A DNA stretch of 64,000 bases from Scheffersomyces stipitis CBS 6054 (Eukaryota; Ascomycota; Pichiomycetes; Serinales; Debaryomycetaceae), in the NCBI RefSeq assembly GCF_000209165.1, contig NC_009068.1, forward strand, positions 3,100,001 to 3,164,000, given 5' to 3'. Of the stretch, positions 45,676 through 54,951 are shown in pieces. The position numbers were made by a program, and so were the translations under genes. Position 1 is the stretch's first letter. Every line of letters starts with the position of its first letter. The notes below the pieces were generated by a model, which ran no database searches, had not been told where the DNA came from, and saw only the letters and a program-made list of their open reading frames with translations.

Positions 45676-48600
45676 ATGCCTTCATTAGCACCCAAAACGT
45701 TTTCCACGCCTACGAAGAAAGGATTCTCGTATGTGTTGGGCCACTCTTCTCATAACGAAAACCATATTCTTCCCATCAATGCCACACAATACTCCCTGGC
45801 TTCCCAGCAGTTGTACACAGCCGGCCGAGATGGCACTATCAAGGTATGGAGTCACCAAGAACACTTAAACCCGTTTTCAGACGGGATAAGTCAACAAAAC
45901 AACGAGCAGAGTGATATCGCTGGTGTTGAGTTCTATGAACCAGCCAGTAACGGCGAGGAGTATCCAGATATCGATGAGAAGATCTTGAAGTTGGAAACTT
46001 CTATATCGTCCAATCCATTGCCCTATAGCTACAGCAGGCAGCGCAATCGAAATAGTCATGTAGAAAGTGTATCCGAATATTCGATAGTGCGCAACCATAA
46101 TATCCATTTCGATTGGATCAATGATATGAAGTTGATCAACAACGACCGGGATTTGGTTTCATGCTCATCTGATCTCTCGATCAAGTTGTTGAACCTCAAT
46201 GTTGATGATAACTCGATAACGACGACTACAAACAACTTCAATACAAATAATAGCGAGGTCCATCGCTTCCCCAACATGCATACAGACTACATCAAGAAAC
46301 TCTCTTACAACAAAAATACCAACCACTTGTTCAGTGGAGGGCTTGATGGTGACATTATTGCCTGGGACTTGTTGACGCTCAAGCCTTTTCTTCTGGTGCC
46401 TAATCGGTCTTCGTCTATGGAACCAACGGCTTCCATATACTCTCTAGCCAATAGTGAGAACTTGATCTCTACTGGTGGACCCAATAACACCATAAATATA
46501 TATGATCGAAGAAGCCAGAACCCGTTCATAAGAAAGTTGATCGGACATCAGGACAATATCCGATGTTTGCTAATGAACGAGCGGTTCATTTTGAGTGGCT
46601 CCTCTGACACTTCCATCAAGCTCTGGGACTTGCGGAATTTCAAAGTTTACAAAAACTTTGATATCCATGACTACCCTGTATGGTCTTTGTCAAGCGAAGA
46701 CAACAACTTTGCTAAGTTCTATTCTGGGGACAAGGGAGGAAACATCATAAAGACAGACTTATCTTTTCTTTCTCACTCTGTTCCTGAAGAGGACCAGTTT
46801 CACGGCTTTGAGACGTTTAATTCAAACGATAATCTTGTTATAGACGAGAAGTTAGGTATATCGACCATCGTTGCCAAAGATTCATCTCCAATCTTATCTT
46901 TATGTTGGGAATCTAACGAGGATACGTTGTTTGCTTCGAACTATGAGTCTTTGAATCGGTTCTACAACCCAGATACAAACCAATTATCCAAGTATCAGTA
47001 TTTGAGGACTTGTTTAGACTATTCCATCAACAAGGAAAATCAGCTCAATGACGACCTAGCTTCAGGTCTAGCTCCCGAAGACGCCACTGTTCCAGGACAG
47101 AACGATCAAACAGATTTGAATTCCGACTTTTACGACCTCATATCTCATCTCTCTATGGATACCAATGTCAACACTTTTGATATTCAATCGACTTTTTCAG
47201 CACATCAACATGCTATGTTTGAGTCAGGAACTCCACCAACAGACATGTATATGGAAAGTGATAAATCAGCAGAAAACGACGACGAGGGAGAATACAACTC
47301 GATGTTCTTGAACGTGAATGGTGGTCCATCACAAGAGTTTATCAATGCATTCAAAGACGAGTACGAATCTCAGGAAGCAAATCCTCTTTATCAAGAGCCC
47401 ATTAAACCTGTAGAAAATCTGCAAAGCAAATTTATAGACAACACTCCAGTTGAGATCTTGTTGAATCCGATTCCTGCAGATCAGATAACGTTGATTCCAT
47501 TTAACAGACAGCCCATTAGTGATTACAAGATATCTGCTAAAAGTATCATTTCTAAGAGATCGTTTAATAACAAGCTTCAGCTCTTGGTTTTGTACCTCAA
47601 TGGTGATATCAAGATATGGGACATTATCTTGTGCAAGGAGCTTCAAACATTCACATACGACAAATCCAAGTTGTCGATGGTTAACAGCAAAGATTTGGAC
47701 CAACGACTCAAAGAAATGGATGCTATCTTCCGGAAATTTCAGACTTCTGATACTTTGAACAATTGGTGTGAAGTTGAAATTCGAGCTGGTAAGCTATTGG
47801 TTACTGTGAAAGAATCTTCGTACATGAATGTAGAAGTTTACTACGACGATTTGATCAAGAATTACCCATTCTTAGATATTGACCACCCAGAGAACAGCAT
47901 GTTACCTAGAAATAGAATCAAGGTGACAGACGATGATCGGTTCCATATTGGTGCCGTATTACTTAATTCAATTTTCCGCAACTACGCTTTGTATGAATGG
48001 GAGTTTGATTGCAAAGTGAGAGAAGAAATGAGATCTTTGCGGAAAAGTAATAGAACATTGAGTAATACTCCCCAGGAGGACGACAGCGATAGTAATTCTA
48101 TCTCAAGTAGTATTAGGAAACTCAAGAAGTTTAGCAAAAAGTCCTCAAGGACTAATTTGACTAATTTGGCTCAACTGAGTGGTAGCCCAGCTAGTTCAGC
48201 ACAGAACAGTGTTCGTGAAATGAGCATTCTGGAAACTCCTTTAACTGAGTTCTTGAACTTCAGCGACGATTCTCCTGCTGCTGTTTCGTCTTCTTCAAAC
48301 GTCAACTACGATAACTCAATCATGAAATTGTTACAAACTAATAAGAGAATCTACTGGGATAAATACAATAATTCTTCATATATTGTCGGTAAAGGAAAGT
48401 CGGTTCCGTCCATTTTGCATGTGGATTCTATCCATCCTTCATTGGACGAGAACCAGACCCCTGATATACCATACATGCCTATTGTTAACAACAAGAGGTT
48501 GCCACAAGATTTGTTGATTATCATCTTCGAGTATTCTCCAGATCTTGGTAACTATCGTGATGTGTGTAGCTTCACATTGGAAGATATACAGAAGATTGAC

Positions 48601-49065
48601 ATCAAAGCGAACGAAAAGTCCAATTTGGTGGATGAGTTAAGAATGCAGTTGCCTCGTTGGATTGGACATCCTATTCTCTTCAACAGGTTCCCCCAAAAGG
48701 AACACCCTAAGATAGCTTTCCAGCTATTTGAAGTGGACTACACCAGTCTACCAGCAAATAAGAAGATAGGGGGCAAGGCACAGAAAAAGATCAAGAAATT
48801 GCCTGTCCTCGAGAGTCTGATCAAGTTGACGTCGCATAACATGCTCAGAGTGAGTAAAGTTTTGTCTTTCTTGACCGAAAAATTTGATTCCAAGACGTCA
48901 GAAATGAAAGACAAGAAGAGCTTGCCTACAGACTGGTTAGCTCTTGAGTGTAGAGGTGAGGAGTTGCCTTCAGATATGACATTACAGACGATTAAAACGA
49001 CGATCTGGAAGAGTAGTTCCGATATTGAGTTGAGGTTTAGAAGGAAGTTTGATGTTGAAAAGTAG
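45676..49065 (+). CDS. DUF1: WD40/DUF3337 protein Duf1 (WDR48/UAF1 family)
   Basis: 1129-aa protein with N-terminal WD40 repeats (about 20-420; LYTAGRDGTIKVWS, HFDWINDMKLINNDRDLVSCSSDLSIKLLNL, FILSGSSDTSIKLWDLR). A disordered middle follows and a C-terminal ubiquitin-like/DUF3337 region (about 760-1129, ending TIWKSSSDIELRFRRKFDVEK). This layout and length match yeast Duf1 (about 1100 aa), the homologue of human WDR48/UAF1 and fission-yeast Bun107. Those proteins bind and activate ubiquitin-specific proteases. The target here is unknown; the window also holds a ubiquitin protease gene at its right end but no link is implied. Start ATG is followed by a Pro/Ser-rich lead. Confidence 0.9.
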   Translation: MPSLAPKTFSTPTKKGFSYVLGHSSHNENHILPINATQYSLASQQLYTAGRDGTIKVWSHQEHLNPFSDGISQQNNEQSDIAGVEFYEPASNGEEYPDIDEKILKLETSISSNPLPYSYSRQRNRNSHVESVSEYSIVRNHNIHFDWINDMKLINNDRDLVSCSSDLSIKLLNLNVDDNSITTTTNNFNTNNSEVHRFPNMHTDYIKKLSYNKNTNHLFSGGLDGDIIAWDLLTLKPFLLVPNRSSSMEPTASIYSLANSENLISTGGPNNTINIYDRRSQNPFIRKLIGHQDNIRCLLMNERFILSGSSDTSIKLWDLRNFKVYKNFDIHDYPVWSLSSEDNNFAKFYSGDKGGNIIKTDLSFLSHSVPEEDQFHGFETFNSNDNLVIDEKLGISTIVAKDSSPILSLCWESNEDTLFASNYESLNRFYNPDTNQLSKYQYLRTCLDYSINKENQLNDDLASGLAPEDATVPGQNDQTDLNSDFYDLISHLSMDTNVNTFDIQSTFSAHQHAMFESGTPPTDMYMESDKSAENDDEGEYNSMFLNVNGGPSQEFINAFKDEYESQEANPLYQEPIKPVENLQSKFIDNTPVEILLNPIPADQITLIPFNRQPISDYKISAKSIISKRSFNNKLQLLVLYLNGDIKIWDIILCKELQTFTYDKSKLSMVNSKDLDQRLKEMDAIFRKFQTSDTLNNWCEVEIRAGKLLVTVKESSYMNVEVYYDDLIKNYPFLDIDHPENSMLPRNRIKVTDDDRFHIGAVLLNSIFRNYALYEWEFDCKVREEMRSLRKSNRTLSNTPQEDDSDSNSISSSIRKLKKFSKKSSRTNLTNLAQLSGSPASSAQNSVREMSILETPLTEFLNFSDDSPAAVSSSSNVNYDNSIMKLLQTNKRIYWDKYNNSSYIVGKGKSVPSILHVDSIHPSLDENQTPDIPYMPIVNNKRLPQDLLIIIFEYSPDLGNYRDVCSFTLEDIQKIDIKANEKSNLVDELRMQLPRWIGHPILFNRFPQKEHPKIAFQLFEVDYTSLPANKKIGGKAQKKIKKLPVLESLIKLTSHNMLRVSKVLSFLTEKFDSKTSEMKDKKSLPTDWLALECRGEELPSDMTLQTIKTTIWKSSSDIELRFRRKFDVEK

Positions 49066-49435
49066 ACATATAAAATCTTATAGGAGAATCAATAGACTAA
49101 CGGAGAAACTGTAGGCATAGACTCATAGAGCAGATTTGAAAAACTAGTACAATGGATCAAAAGTATATTAAATACATTTTGAATGTCTATTTAATCATGT
49201 ATTCAATCACATATTCAATTTCTGTATAAATGGCGGAAGAGTTTATCTATATCCTATTTCTATGGTTAGCAATATTTTTGCACCCACTTGATTGTTGATT
49301 ATGTCACGTGCGGTTTCACGTGTATCAAGGTCAATTTTTCTCGATGAGAATTTCGTATACAGAAGAGCAAATCCAATGTCAAATCTACAATCATATCTTC
49401 TTTGGAGTATCCGTAAGAATCGCACAACAGACACA
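49066..49435. other. Intergenic: DUF1 3' end and RPB5 promoter
   Basis: 370 bp with CACGTG at 49305-49310 and 49317-49322, 113-131 bp before the RPB5 start. Confidence 0.6.
49305..49322. promoter_or_regulatory. Tandem CACGTG boxes upstream of RPB5
   Basis: Two CACGTG hexamers 12 bp apart, each preceded by T: GTCACGTGCGGTTTCACGTG. The spacing of about one helical turn would place two bHLH dimers on nearly the same face. Confidence 0.6.
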
Positions 49436-50186
49436 ATGGAAGACGACAGAACTGTATCTCGTTTGTTCAGGTCTTTCAAGACAGTTAAGGAGATGGTCAG
49501 AGACAGAGTAAGTATTTGAAGAAATCGAAATTTCGAAATTTTGTGAACTGAAAAATTCATTACATGAAATTCACAAAATAATATGTCTCACGCTAGAAAT
49601 ACTAACATCTTTCCAGGGCTACTATATCACCCAGGAGGAAGTAGACATGTCTTTGGACGAGTTCAGGGCAAAGATCTGTGATTCTATGGGCAGACCACAG
49701 AGGAAGTTGATGTGTTTCCAAGCTAATCCTACTGCTGAGTCGTTGGATAAGTTCCCAGACTTGGGTTCATTATGGGTCGAATTCTGTGATGAAGCTTCTG
49801 TGGGTATCAAGACTATGAGAAATTTCTGTATCCACATCAGTGAAAAGAACTTCAGCACTGGTATATTCATCTACCAGAACTCGATAACTCCTTCTGCCAA
49901 CAAGTTGATCCCCACTGTTTCTCCTGCATCCATAGAAACATTCCAAGAAGGGGATTTGGTGGTCAACATCACCCACCACGAGTTAGTTCCTAAACATATC
50001 AAGTTATCGAGAGACGAAAAGAAGGAATTGTTAGACAGATACAGATTGAAGGAGTCGCAGTTGCCTAGAGTCCAGAGAGAAGATCCTGTGGCCAGATACT
50101 TGGGATTGAAGAGAGGAGAAGTAGTAAAAATCATTAGAAGATCAGAAACGTCTGGTCGTTATGCATCGTACAGAATCTGTTTGTGA
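49436..50186 (+). CDS. RPB5: RNA polymerase subunit ABC27 (Rpb5), two exons
   Basis: Spliced gene for the 213-aa subunit shared by RNA polymerases I, II and III. Exon 1 is 49436-49507 (24 codons, [24 protein letters not shown]) and exon 2 is 49617-50186 (from [16 protein letters not shown]). Donor GTAAGT, branch TACTAAC at 49600-49606, acceptor CAG. The spliced start matches the archaeo-eukaryotic Rpb5 N domain; the C domain is clear ([54 protein letters not shown]). Yeast Rpb5 has 215 aa. Two CACGTG boxes lie upstream. Reading exon 2 alone would miss the true start. Confidence 0.97.
49508..49616 (+). other. RPB5 intron
   Basis: 109-nt phase-0 intron: donor GTAAGT at 49508-49513, TACTAAC at 49600-49606, acceptor CAG at 49614-49616. 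Branch A (49605) to acceptor G is 11 nt. The intron separates Arg24 from Gly25. Confidence 0.95.
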
Positions 50187-50491
50187 ATAATGTGGTTGAA
50201 CATTGTTCTGATATTTCATTTTTAGTATCTGCGAGTGTATTATCTAGCTTTTGGATAGATATTGTAATATAGTTGATAAAGAAGTGTAGTAGTTTCATAT
50301 GTAATATGATATTGAATGTATTTTCATGATGAAGTAATCCTTTTGCGTTGATTTTGCGTTCTAATAATATAGATATTATACTTCTATTCGTTATGAAATA
50401 GCACTATTTTGTCTATGTATTATTGGGCTCTATCATGATATACTTATTGTGATATTGGTTTTGCCAAAAAATATCTACTATCGTTACATCG
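50187..50491. other. Convergent 3' region of RPB5 and RIB7
   Basis: 305 bp of AT-rich sequence between two stop codons. Nothing else noted. Confidence 0.55.
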
Positions 50492-51250
50492 TTACTTCGT
50501 TACTTTGGCACATATTATACTATCGCTGACTCCAGTCCACCACTTGACGTCTTCAAGATTAACCTGCTTTCTGGGACTAACTTCTACACCTTGGCTTCCT
50601 AGAAAAATGGGTCCCACAGTAATAATGAGACTGTCGATCAAGTCATGCTGCGTCCTGTGGAAATCTAGTAATTCATTGATGACCATAGCACCACCCTCGA
50701 TCATTATTGATTCTACTCCAAGATCGTGAAGCTTCTGTAGTATGAGATCCCAATTTGCAGAATGGTCTGTAGATAATGGAAGATATATAAAGAGTCCATT
50801 CTGCTCTTGTAATATTTCAATGTCTTCTTGTTTAGGTTTGACATTTTCTTCAATTATGATATAAGGAGCTTTCCCTTGCTTGTTATCACAGATTGCTCGC
50901 AATTGGGATTCACTATAGTTCCATTTTCCATGTGGATCTAGTATGACAGGTCTTGGACTGTGATCGTTACCATCTTCTCTGTATCTGCAATTGAGCTTCG
51001 GATCATCTGCCTGAACGGTTCCGATTGCCACCATTATGGCATCGTGCTTTGATCTCAAATAATGAGTCATCGTCTTAGTTTCCAAGTGGGAAATCTTAGT
51101 TTGGGTACCCTTTTTGGCTGCTATTCTGGAGTCTAGGGATTGAGCATATGTGAGAGTTACAAAAGGACGTTTTTGGTGTTGAATCTTAGGAGTCGGAAGA
51201 TACGGCTCCAAGAACGGCACAAGTGATTCCGGCAAGGGTATGAGCGACAT
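50492..51250 (-). CDS. RIB7: Riboflavin pathway reductase (2,5-diamino-6-ribosylamino-pyrimidinone 5'-phosphate reductase)
   Basis: 252-aa NADPH-dependent reductase that converts the diaminopyrimidinone phosphate made by Rib1 to its ribitylamino form, the second step of fungal riboflavin synthesis. It shows the RibD C-terminal (DHFR-like) fold: RPFVTLTYAQSLDSRIA at the start, LRSKHDAIMVAIGTVQADDPKLNCR, RPVILD, and GVESIMIEGGAMVINELL, followed by DSLIITVGPIFLG. It has no deaminase domain. Length matches yeast Rib7 (244). The gene is on the opposite strand to RIB3 and 36 kb away. No shared motif was found between the two upstream regions. Confidence 0.95.
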   Translation of the reverse strand: MSLIPLPESLVPFLEPYLPTPKIQHQKRPFVTLTYAQSLDSRIAAKKGTQTKISHLETKTMTHYLRSKHDAIMVAIGTVQADDPKLNCRYREDGNDHSPRPVILDPHGKWNYSESQLRAICDNKQGKAPYIIIEENVKPKQEDIEILQEQNGLFIYLPLSTDHSANWDLILQKLHDLGVESIMIEGGAMVINELLDFHRTQHDLIDSLIITVGPIFLGSQGVEVSPRKQVNLEDVKWWTGVSDSIICAKVTK

Positions 51251-51551
51251 TTGGTGGTGGTTGCGTGTAAACCTGGAGAAGAAGATAAAGACGAAAGTGA
51301 AAAATCATATTCGCACTTTCAAAATTCCACATAAAAATGCCGGTAAAGATGCAAAATAAAGATCGTGATAAAATTTATGGTGAAGAGCTTTTGAAAAACC
51401 ACATGTTCTATGGCTATCAGGACCAGATCATGCTGTGTCGTTGTCAAACTACTGTAAAGCATCACATGATCCTAATTTGAATGTGTCCTGGCGTTCGAGT
51501 AGTCTTTCTGTGATCATTCTATATACTATCTCATCTCTTCTATAATACAAC
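51251..51551. other. Intergenic: RIB7 promoter and SPP381 3' end
   Basis: 301 bp, AT-rich, no named motif. The CGG/CCG-rich palindromes of the RIB3 upstream region are absent here. Confidence 0.5.
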
Positions 51552-52175
51552 TTACTTCTTAAACTTCAACTTCGTTGGTCTCAGATGATCCTTTTTGTTG
51601 TCCTCGTCTACTTGTGCGTAGTCTCTCTTGAGAAGCTTATCGATATCTTCGTCATCGTGGTAAAATGCTCCCTTATGGTATATCTTGCTTGTTCCAGCCG
51701 TTCCTACTGTGACATTAGAGACGGCAGCTGAAATGCCTGTAGTTTCTTTGTGTTGTAATTTCTTGTCTTCAAACCTCTGTTGGAGTTCTTCTTCGGTGAG
51801 TTGCTGTCTTCGTATCTTTTCATCTTGCTCTTGTTCTTCCAATTGCCATGCTAATCTATCTCTGTTGAAACGGGCCAATTCTCTCTCCTTCCAGTCAGAG
51901 TACTCCTTTTCTGGATCTAGATCGTCTGTATCGTCTATGCCGTCGTATAACGTCTCTGAATCTACTGTGAGATCGTTAATGCTGTTGCTAATGTTGTTGT
52001 CGATCTTTGATAATAAAGCTTGCTTAGAGCGATTTTCATTATCTTCACTTTCTGTTTTCTTCGATCTTTGCGATTTTGTCAAGAAAACAGGCTGAAGAAT
52101 GAGCTCGTCTTCACTGGACGACTCGTAGCTGCCTGAGTCCGATGACTCACTTCCAGAACTGCTGGAATTGGCCAT
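51552..52175 (-). CDS. SPP381: Spliceosomal protein Spp381 (MFAP1 family)
   Basis: 207-aa, very charged protein. The first 30 residues are Ser/acidic (SSSGSESSDSGSYESSSEDE). A long central helix contains WKERELARFNRDRLAWQLEEQEQDEKIRRQQLTEEELQQRF, and near the C terminus comes YHKGAFYHDDEDIDKLLKRDYAQ, the signature of the micro-fibrillar-associated protein 1 C domain. That domain defines Spp381, a U4/U6.U5 tri-snRNP and B-complex splicing factor. Shorter than the yeast protein (291 aa) mainly through less spacer. It ends KLKFKK. The MFAP1 block makes the family clear; the name follows orthology by size and lineage. Confidence 0.72.
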   Translation of the reverse strand: MANSSSSGSESSDSGSYESSSEDELILQPVFLTKSQRSKKTESEDNENRSKQALLSKIDNNISNSINDLTVDSETLYDGIDDTDDLDPEKEYSDWKERELARFNRDRLAWQLEEQEQDEKIRRQQLTEEELQQRFEDKKLQHKETTGISAAVSNVTVGTAGTSKIYHKGAFYHDDEDIDKLLKRDYAQVDEDNKKDHLRPTKLKFKK

Positions 52176-53680
52176 TGCGGTGAATGAGAGGTGTTACAGC
52201 TGGACCTAAAAGAGAAGTGTTGCTTTTGAAACTGAAAAGTACTGTCAGTAAGAAAAGATAGAAAACAGAGGAAAAAATTACGAATATAACTAGAGGCTAA
52301 TTGAACTCCAGAGTAACGAGGGATCTCCAGAAAACTAATATATAAATATGAACTCCAATGGGCAAACTTTGTTGAAACCCTATGCCCATACTGGTACCTT
52401 GAAAGGCTACTGTGCCATTCGCAGCCTTCATTTTCCCATACATACTAATCCGCTATTGTGCCTTAGAATTCAATCTCGTACAACTTCACTATCTACAGTT
52501 CTACTTGTCTCTCTACCCATTCGTTTCCTCTATGTAATACTAAGCCATCTTGCCCAGCACGACCTCTCCTATTTCAATGTCATGTGAAGATCTTGTGAAC
52601 ATATTCGTACCCTCGAATATCGTCGAAATTCAGCAAACAGATCAATCTTGATAAAACTCAGATATGCTCTGCTCAGCAGTATCTCTGGTGGTCTCTGCCT
52701 GGCAGAAACTCTGGCGAACAAGATTTCCCCTAAACACATTTGTGAGCTCCGCAAGTTCTCTGCTTGCTAAATGTGCTAGCTCTTCTGCCCCAACTTCCTT
52801 GTCCCATTCTCTATTATTGTAACTCTTCTCCTCTCCCGGTATTCACGGTTCCTCGTGGTAAGTTTTGTGGACCCCTCCGCAAATTTTTCACGCGTTGTAA
52901 ACAAACGGTTGTGTAATTCCGGGGATAAAACCGGAACTGTGAGATGCTCCCATGAGGAAAATTACCTTCTGCTAGAAACTGATTGGCCATAGAGGCTGTC
53001 ACAAACAAGCAGGCCAGGCTTTCAATTCTGCCAGAGCAAGAAAAAGTTCCCTGTTAACTCACAGTCGTATACAATTGCAGAGTGTCGAGTCTTACCAAGC
53101 TGTTCGCTCTCTGAAGTCTTCTTTTAATTTGGACCTCGGTAACTCTAATCTGAGCCCTCGCCGAAGTTTTCGCAGCTACATTTTTCGCATCCATACAAAT
53201 TTAATAGAGTAGAGAAAACACTATAAAGAGCCATGCTCAACTAGTCCGAAAGAATACAAGAAAGACTTACCGAAATGCCTAGCAATATGGAATTAATCCT
53301 TCTCTTTTTTACTTTGCCTCTTTTGTCCATTTTCTATTTTCTGTCTTCGTCTCTTTTTTTGGTCTGCTAAGTAGTCCGACAGTCTCAGATCTACCACATC
53401 TCGCCAGTTCCGACCTTATTGTCCTCCCGGAAGTCGCCACTTCTTCCACCTCCAACTTTTTGTTATTCCTAATTCTATATTTATTCGTTGTTTCCCATAC
53501 TCGCCAAGGGGTTTGCTACGCTTGAGGACCAGAGACCAATAAGCCTATATCAACGTTGGATATTGCACTCTTTTGCTTTTCGTCTTTCACTCATCTATTG
53601 CTTTCTTGTTGAACATCTCATCTCATCGAGATTCAACTTTTCAGTACTTTCTTACAGATTCATATTAATTACAAATCAAG
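52176..53680. other. Divergent intergenic region between SPP381 and ELO2
   Basis: 1505 bp. The proximal 300 bp before ELO2 are very pyrimidine-rich, like an actively used yeast leader. A short hydrophobic ATG frame lies at 53275-53370. A 79-codon frame at 52348 is not protein-like enough to call. Confidence 0.5.
53275..53370 (+). CDS. Possible hydrophobic micropeptide or uORF in the ELO2 leader
   Basis: 31 codons, MPSNMELILLFFTLPLLSIFYFLSSSLFLVC-stop wording shortened here: residues 5-30 form one continuous hydrophobic helix. It begins 406 bp upstream of ELO2. It may be a uORF if the leader is that long, or chance in T-rich DNA. Pyrimidine-rich DNA readily yields Leu/Phe/Ser frames, hence low confidence. 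Confidence 0.15.
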   Translation: MPSNMELILLFFTLPLLSIFYFLSSSLFLVC

Positions 53681-54691
53681 ATGTCTTTCCCTTTCCCAAC
53701 AGTTGATGCACCTTTCGGTATCCCGTTATGGCCGTTGTTCGACAAGGTCGTCTCCAACGTCTCCGGTGGTGCTTTTATCCCCTCGGAGTTCGAATTTGTC
53801 CCTGGTCAGACTCCATTATCCACTTTTCCTCCAGTAGCTTTGGCTATTGGTGTCTACTACTTGGTGATCTTCGGTGGAGATTTCATTTTCAAGAAGTTCA
53901 ACATCAAGCCCTTCGTATTGAACGGACCGTTCCAAGTTCACAACTTGTTCTTGACCTCGCTTTCATTCACGTTGTTGATTCTTATGGTGGAACAGTTGTT
54001 CCCTATCATCTACCGTGAAGGTCTTTTCTATGCCATTTGTAACGAAAACTCATGGACTCAGCCAATGGTGACTCTTTACTACTTGAACTACTTGACAAAG
54101 TTCACTGAGTTCATTGATACCGTATTTTTGGTCGTGAAACAGAAGAAGTTGACTTTCTTGCACACCTACCACCATGGTGCTACTGCCTTGTTATGTTACA
54201 CGCAGTTGATTGGTTCTACTCCTATCTCGTGGGTTCCTATCGGATTGAACTTGGGAGTACACGTAGTCATGTATTGGTACTACTTCTTGGCTGCTAGAGG
54301 TATCAGAGTGTGGTGGAAAGAATGGGTCACCAGATTCCAGATCATCCAGTTCGTCTTAGACTTGGGCTTTGTCTACTTCGCTACGTACCAAAAGCTCATC
54401 TACACCTACTTCCCAGAATATCTCGAAGTTTTGCCTATTTGTGGTGACTGTGCCGGTACCATGTTGGCCGCATACTCTGGCTGTGCCATCTTGTCTTCGT
54501 ATTTGGTTTTGTTCATTGCCTTTTACATTGACGTCTACAAGAGAAAGTCGTCTAAGAAGGCTAGAATTGTCAAGGCTGTTCACGGGGGTGTTGCTGCCCA
54601 AGTCAATGAGTACGTTTACGTCTCAGGCAGAACCTTGTCGCCTACTCCAGAAAGCATTGTGAATCAACAGTTCCGTTCCAGAAAGGCATAG
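53681..54691 (+). CDS. ELO2: Very-long-chain fatty acid elongase (Elo2/Fen1)
   Basis: 336-aa ER membrane 3-ketoacyl-CoA synthase of the ELO family, extending C16-C24 acyl-CoA for sphingolipids. Seven hydrophobic segments and the catalytic histidine box HTYHH (within LTFLHTYHHGATALL), preceded by KFTEFIDTVFLVVKQKK. The loop NLGVHVVMYWYYFLAARGIRVWWKEWVTRFQIIQF is nearly that of yeast Elo2. The C-terminal KAVHGGVAAQVNEYV also matches Elo2 rather than Elo1 or Elo3 as I recall them. Ends in a basic tail (FRSRKA). Codon bias is strong. Start ATG agrees in context and length. Confidence 0.92.
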   Translation: MSFPFPTVDAPFGIPLWPLFDKVVSNVSGGAFIPSEFEFVPGQTPLSTFPPVALAIGVYYLVIFGGDFIFKKFNIKPFVLNGPFQVHNLFLTSLSFTLLILMVEQLFPIIYREGLFYAICNENSWTQPMVTLYYLNYLTKFTEFIDTVFLVVKQKKLTFLHTYHHGATALLCYTQLIGSTPISWVPIGLNLGVHVVMYWYYFLAARGIRVWWKEWVTRFQIIQFVLDLGFVYFATYQKLIYTYFPEYLEVLPICGDCAGTMLAAYSGCAILSSYLVLFIAFYIDVYKRKSSKKARIVKAVHGGVAAQVNEYVYVSGRTLSPTPESIVNQQFRSRKA

Positions 54692-54951
54692 AATTTGTGC
54701 TTCATCCAGTACAATTTCTTAATGATTTCAAATTCAACTCACTTTCTGTAACTTTAAAGATGAATCGCAATTCTACTATCTTTACGGCATGATGATCTCT
54801 TACTTATCCCTTCCCAAATTTCTTCAGCATAATGCACTATTAATACTATTTTGTGTCTAGACTTCTATTTATATTAATTTAAAGGTTCTTTAAAACTTTT
54901 CAATAGTGAGACTATTACCTCGGTACTCTATTTGAATTATTTGAATACTCT

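Noticed and set aside
52348..52587. 79-codon ATG frame upstream of SPP381
   Set aside because: The first 20 residues look plausible but the rest is T-rich noise. A possible TACTAAT/TTAG acceptor at 52441-52467 lacks a good donor.
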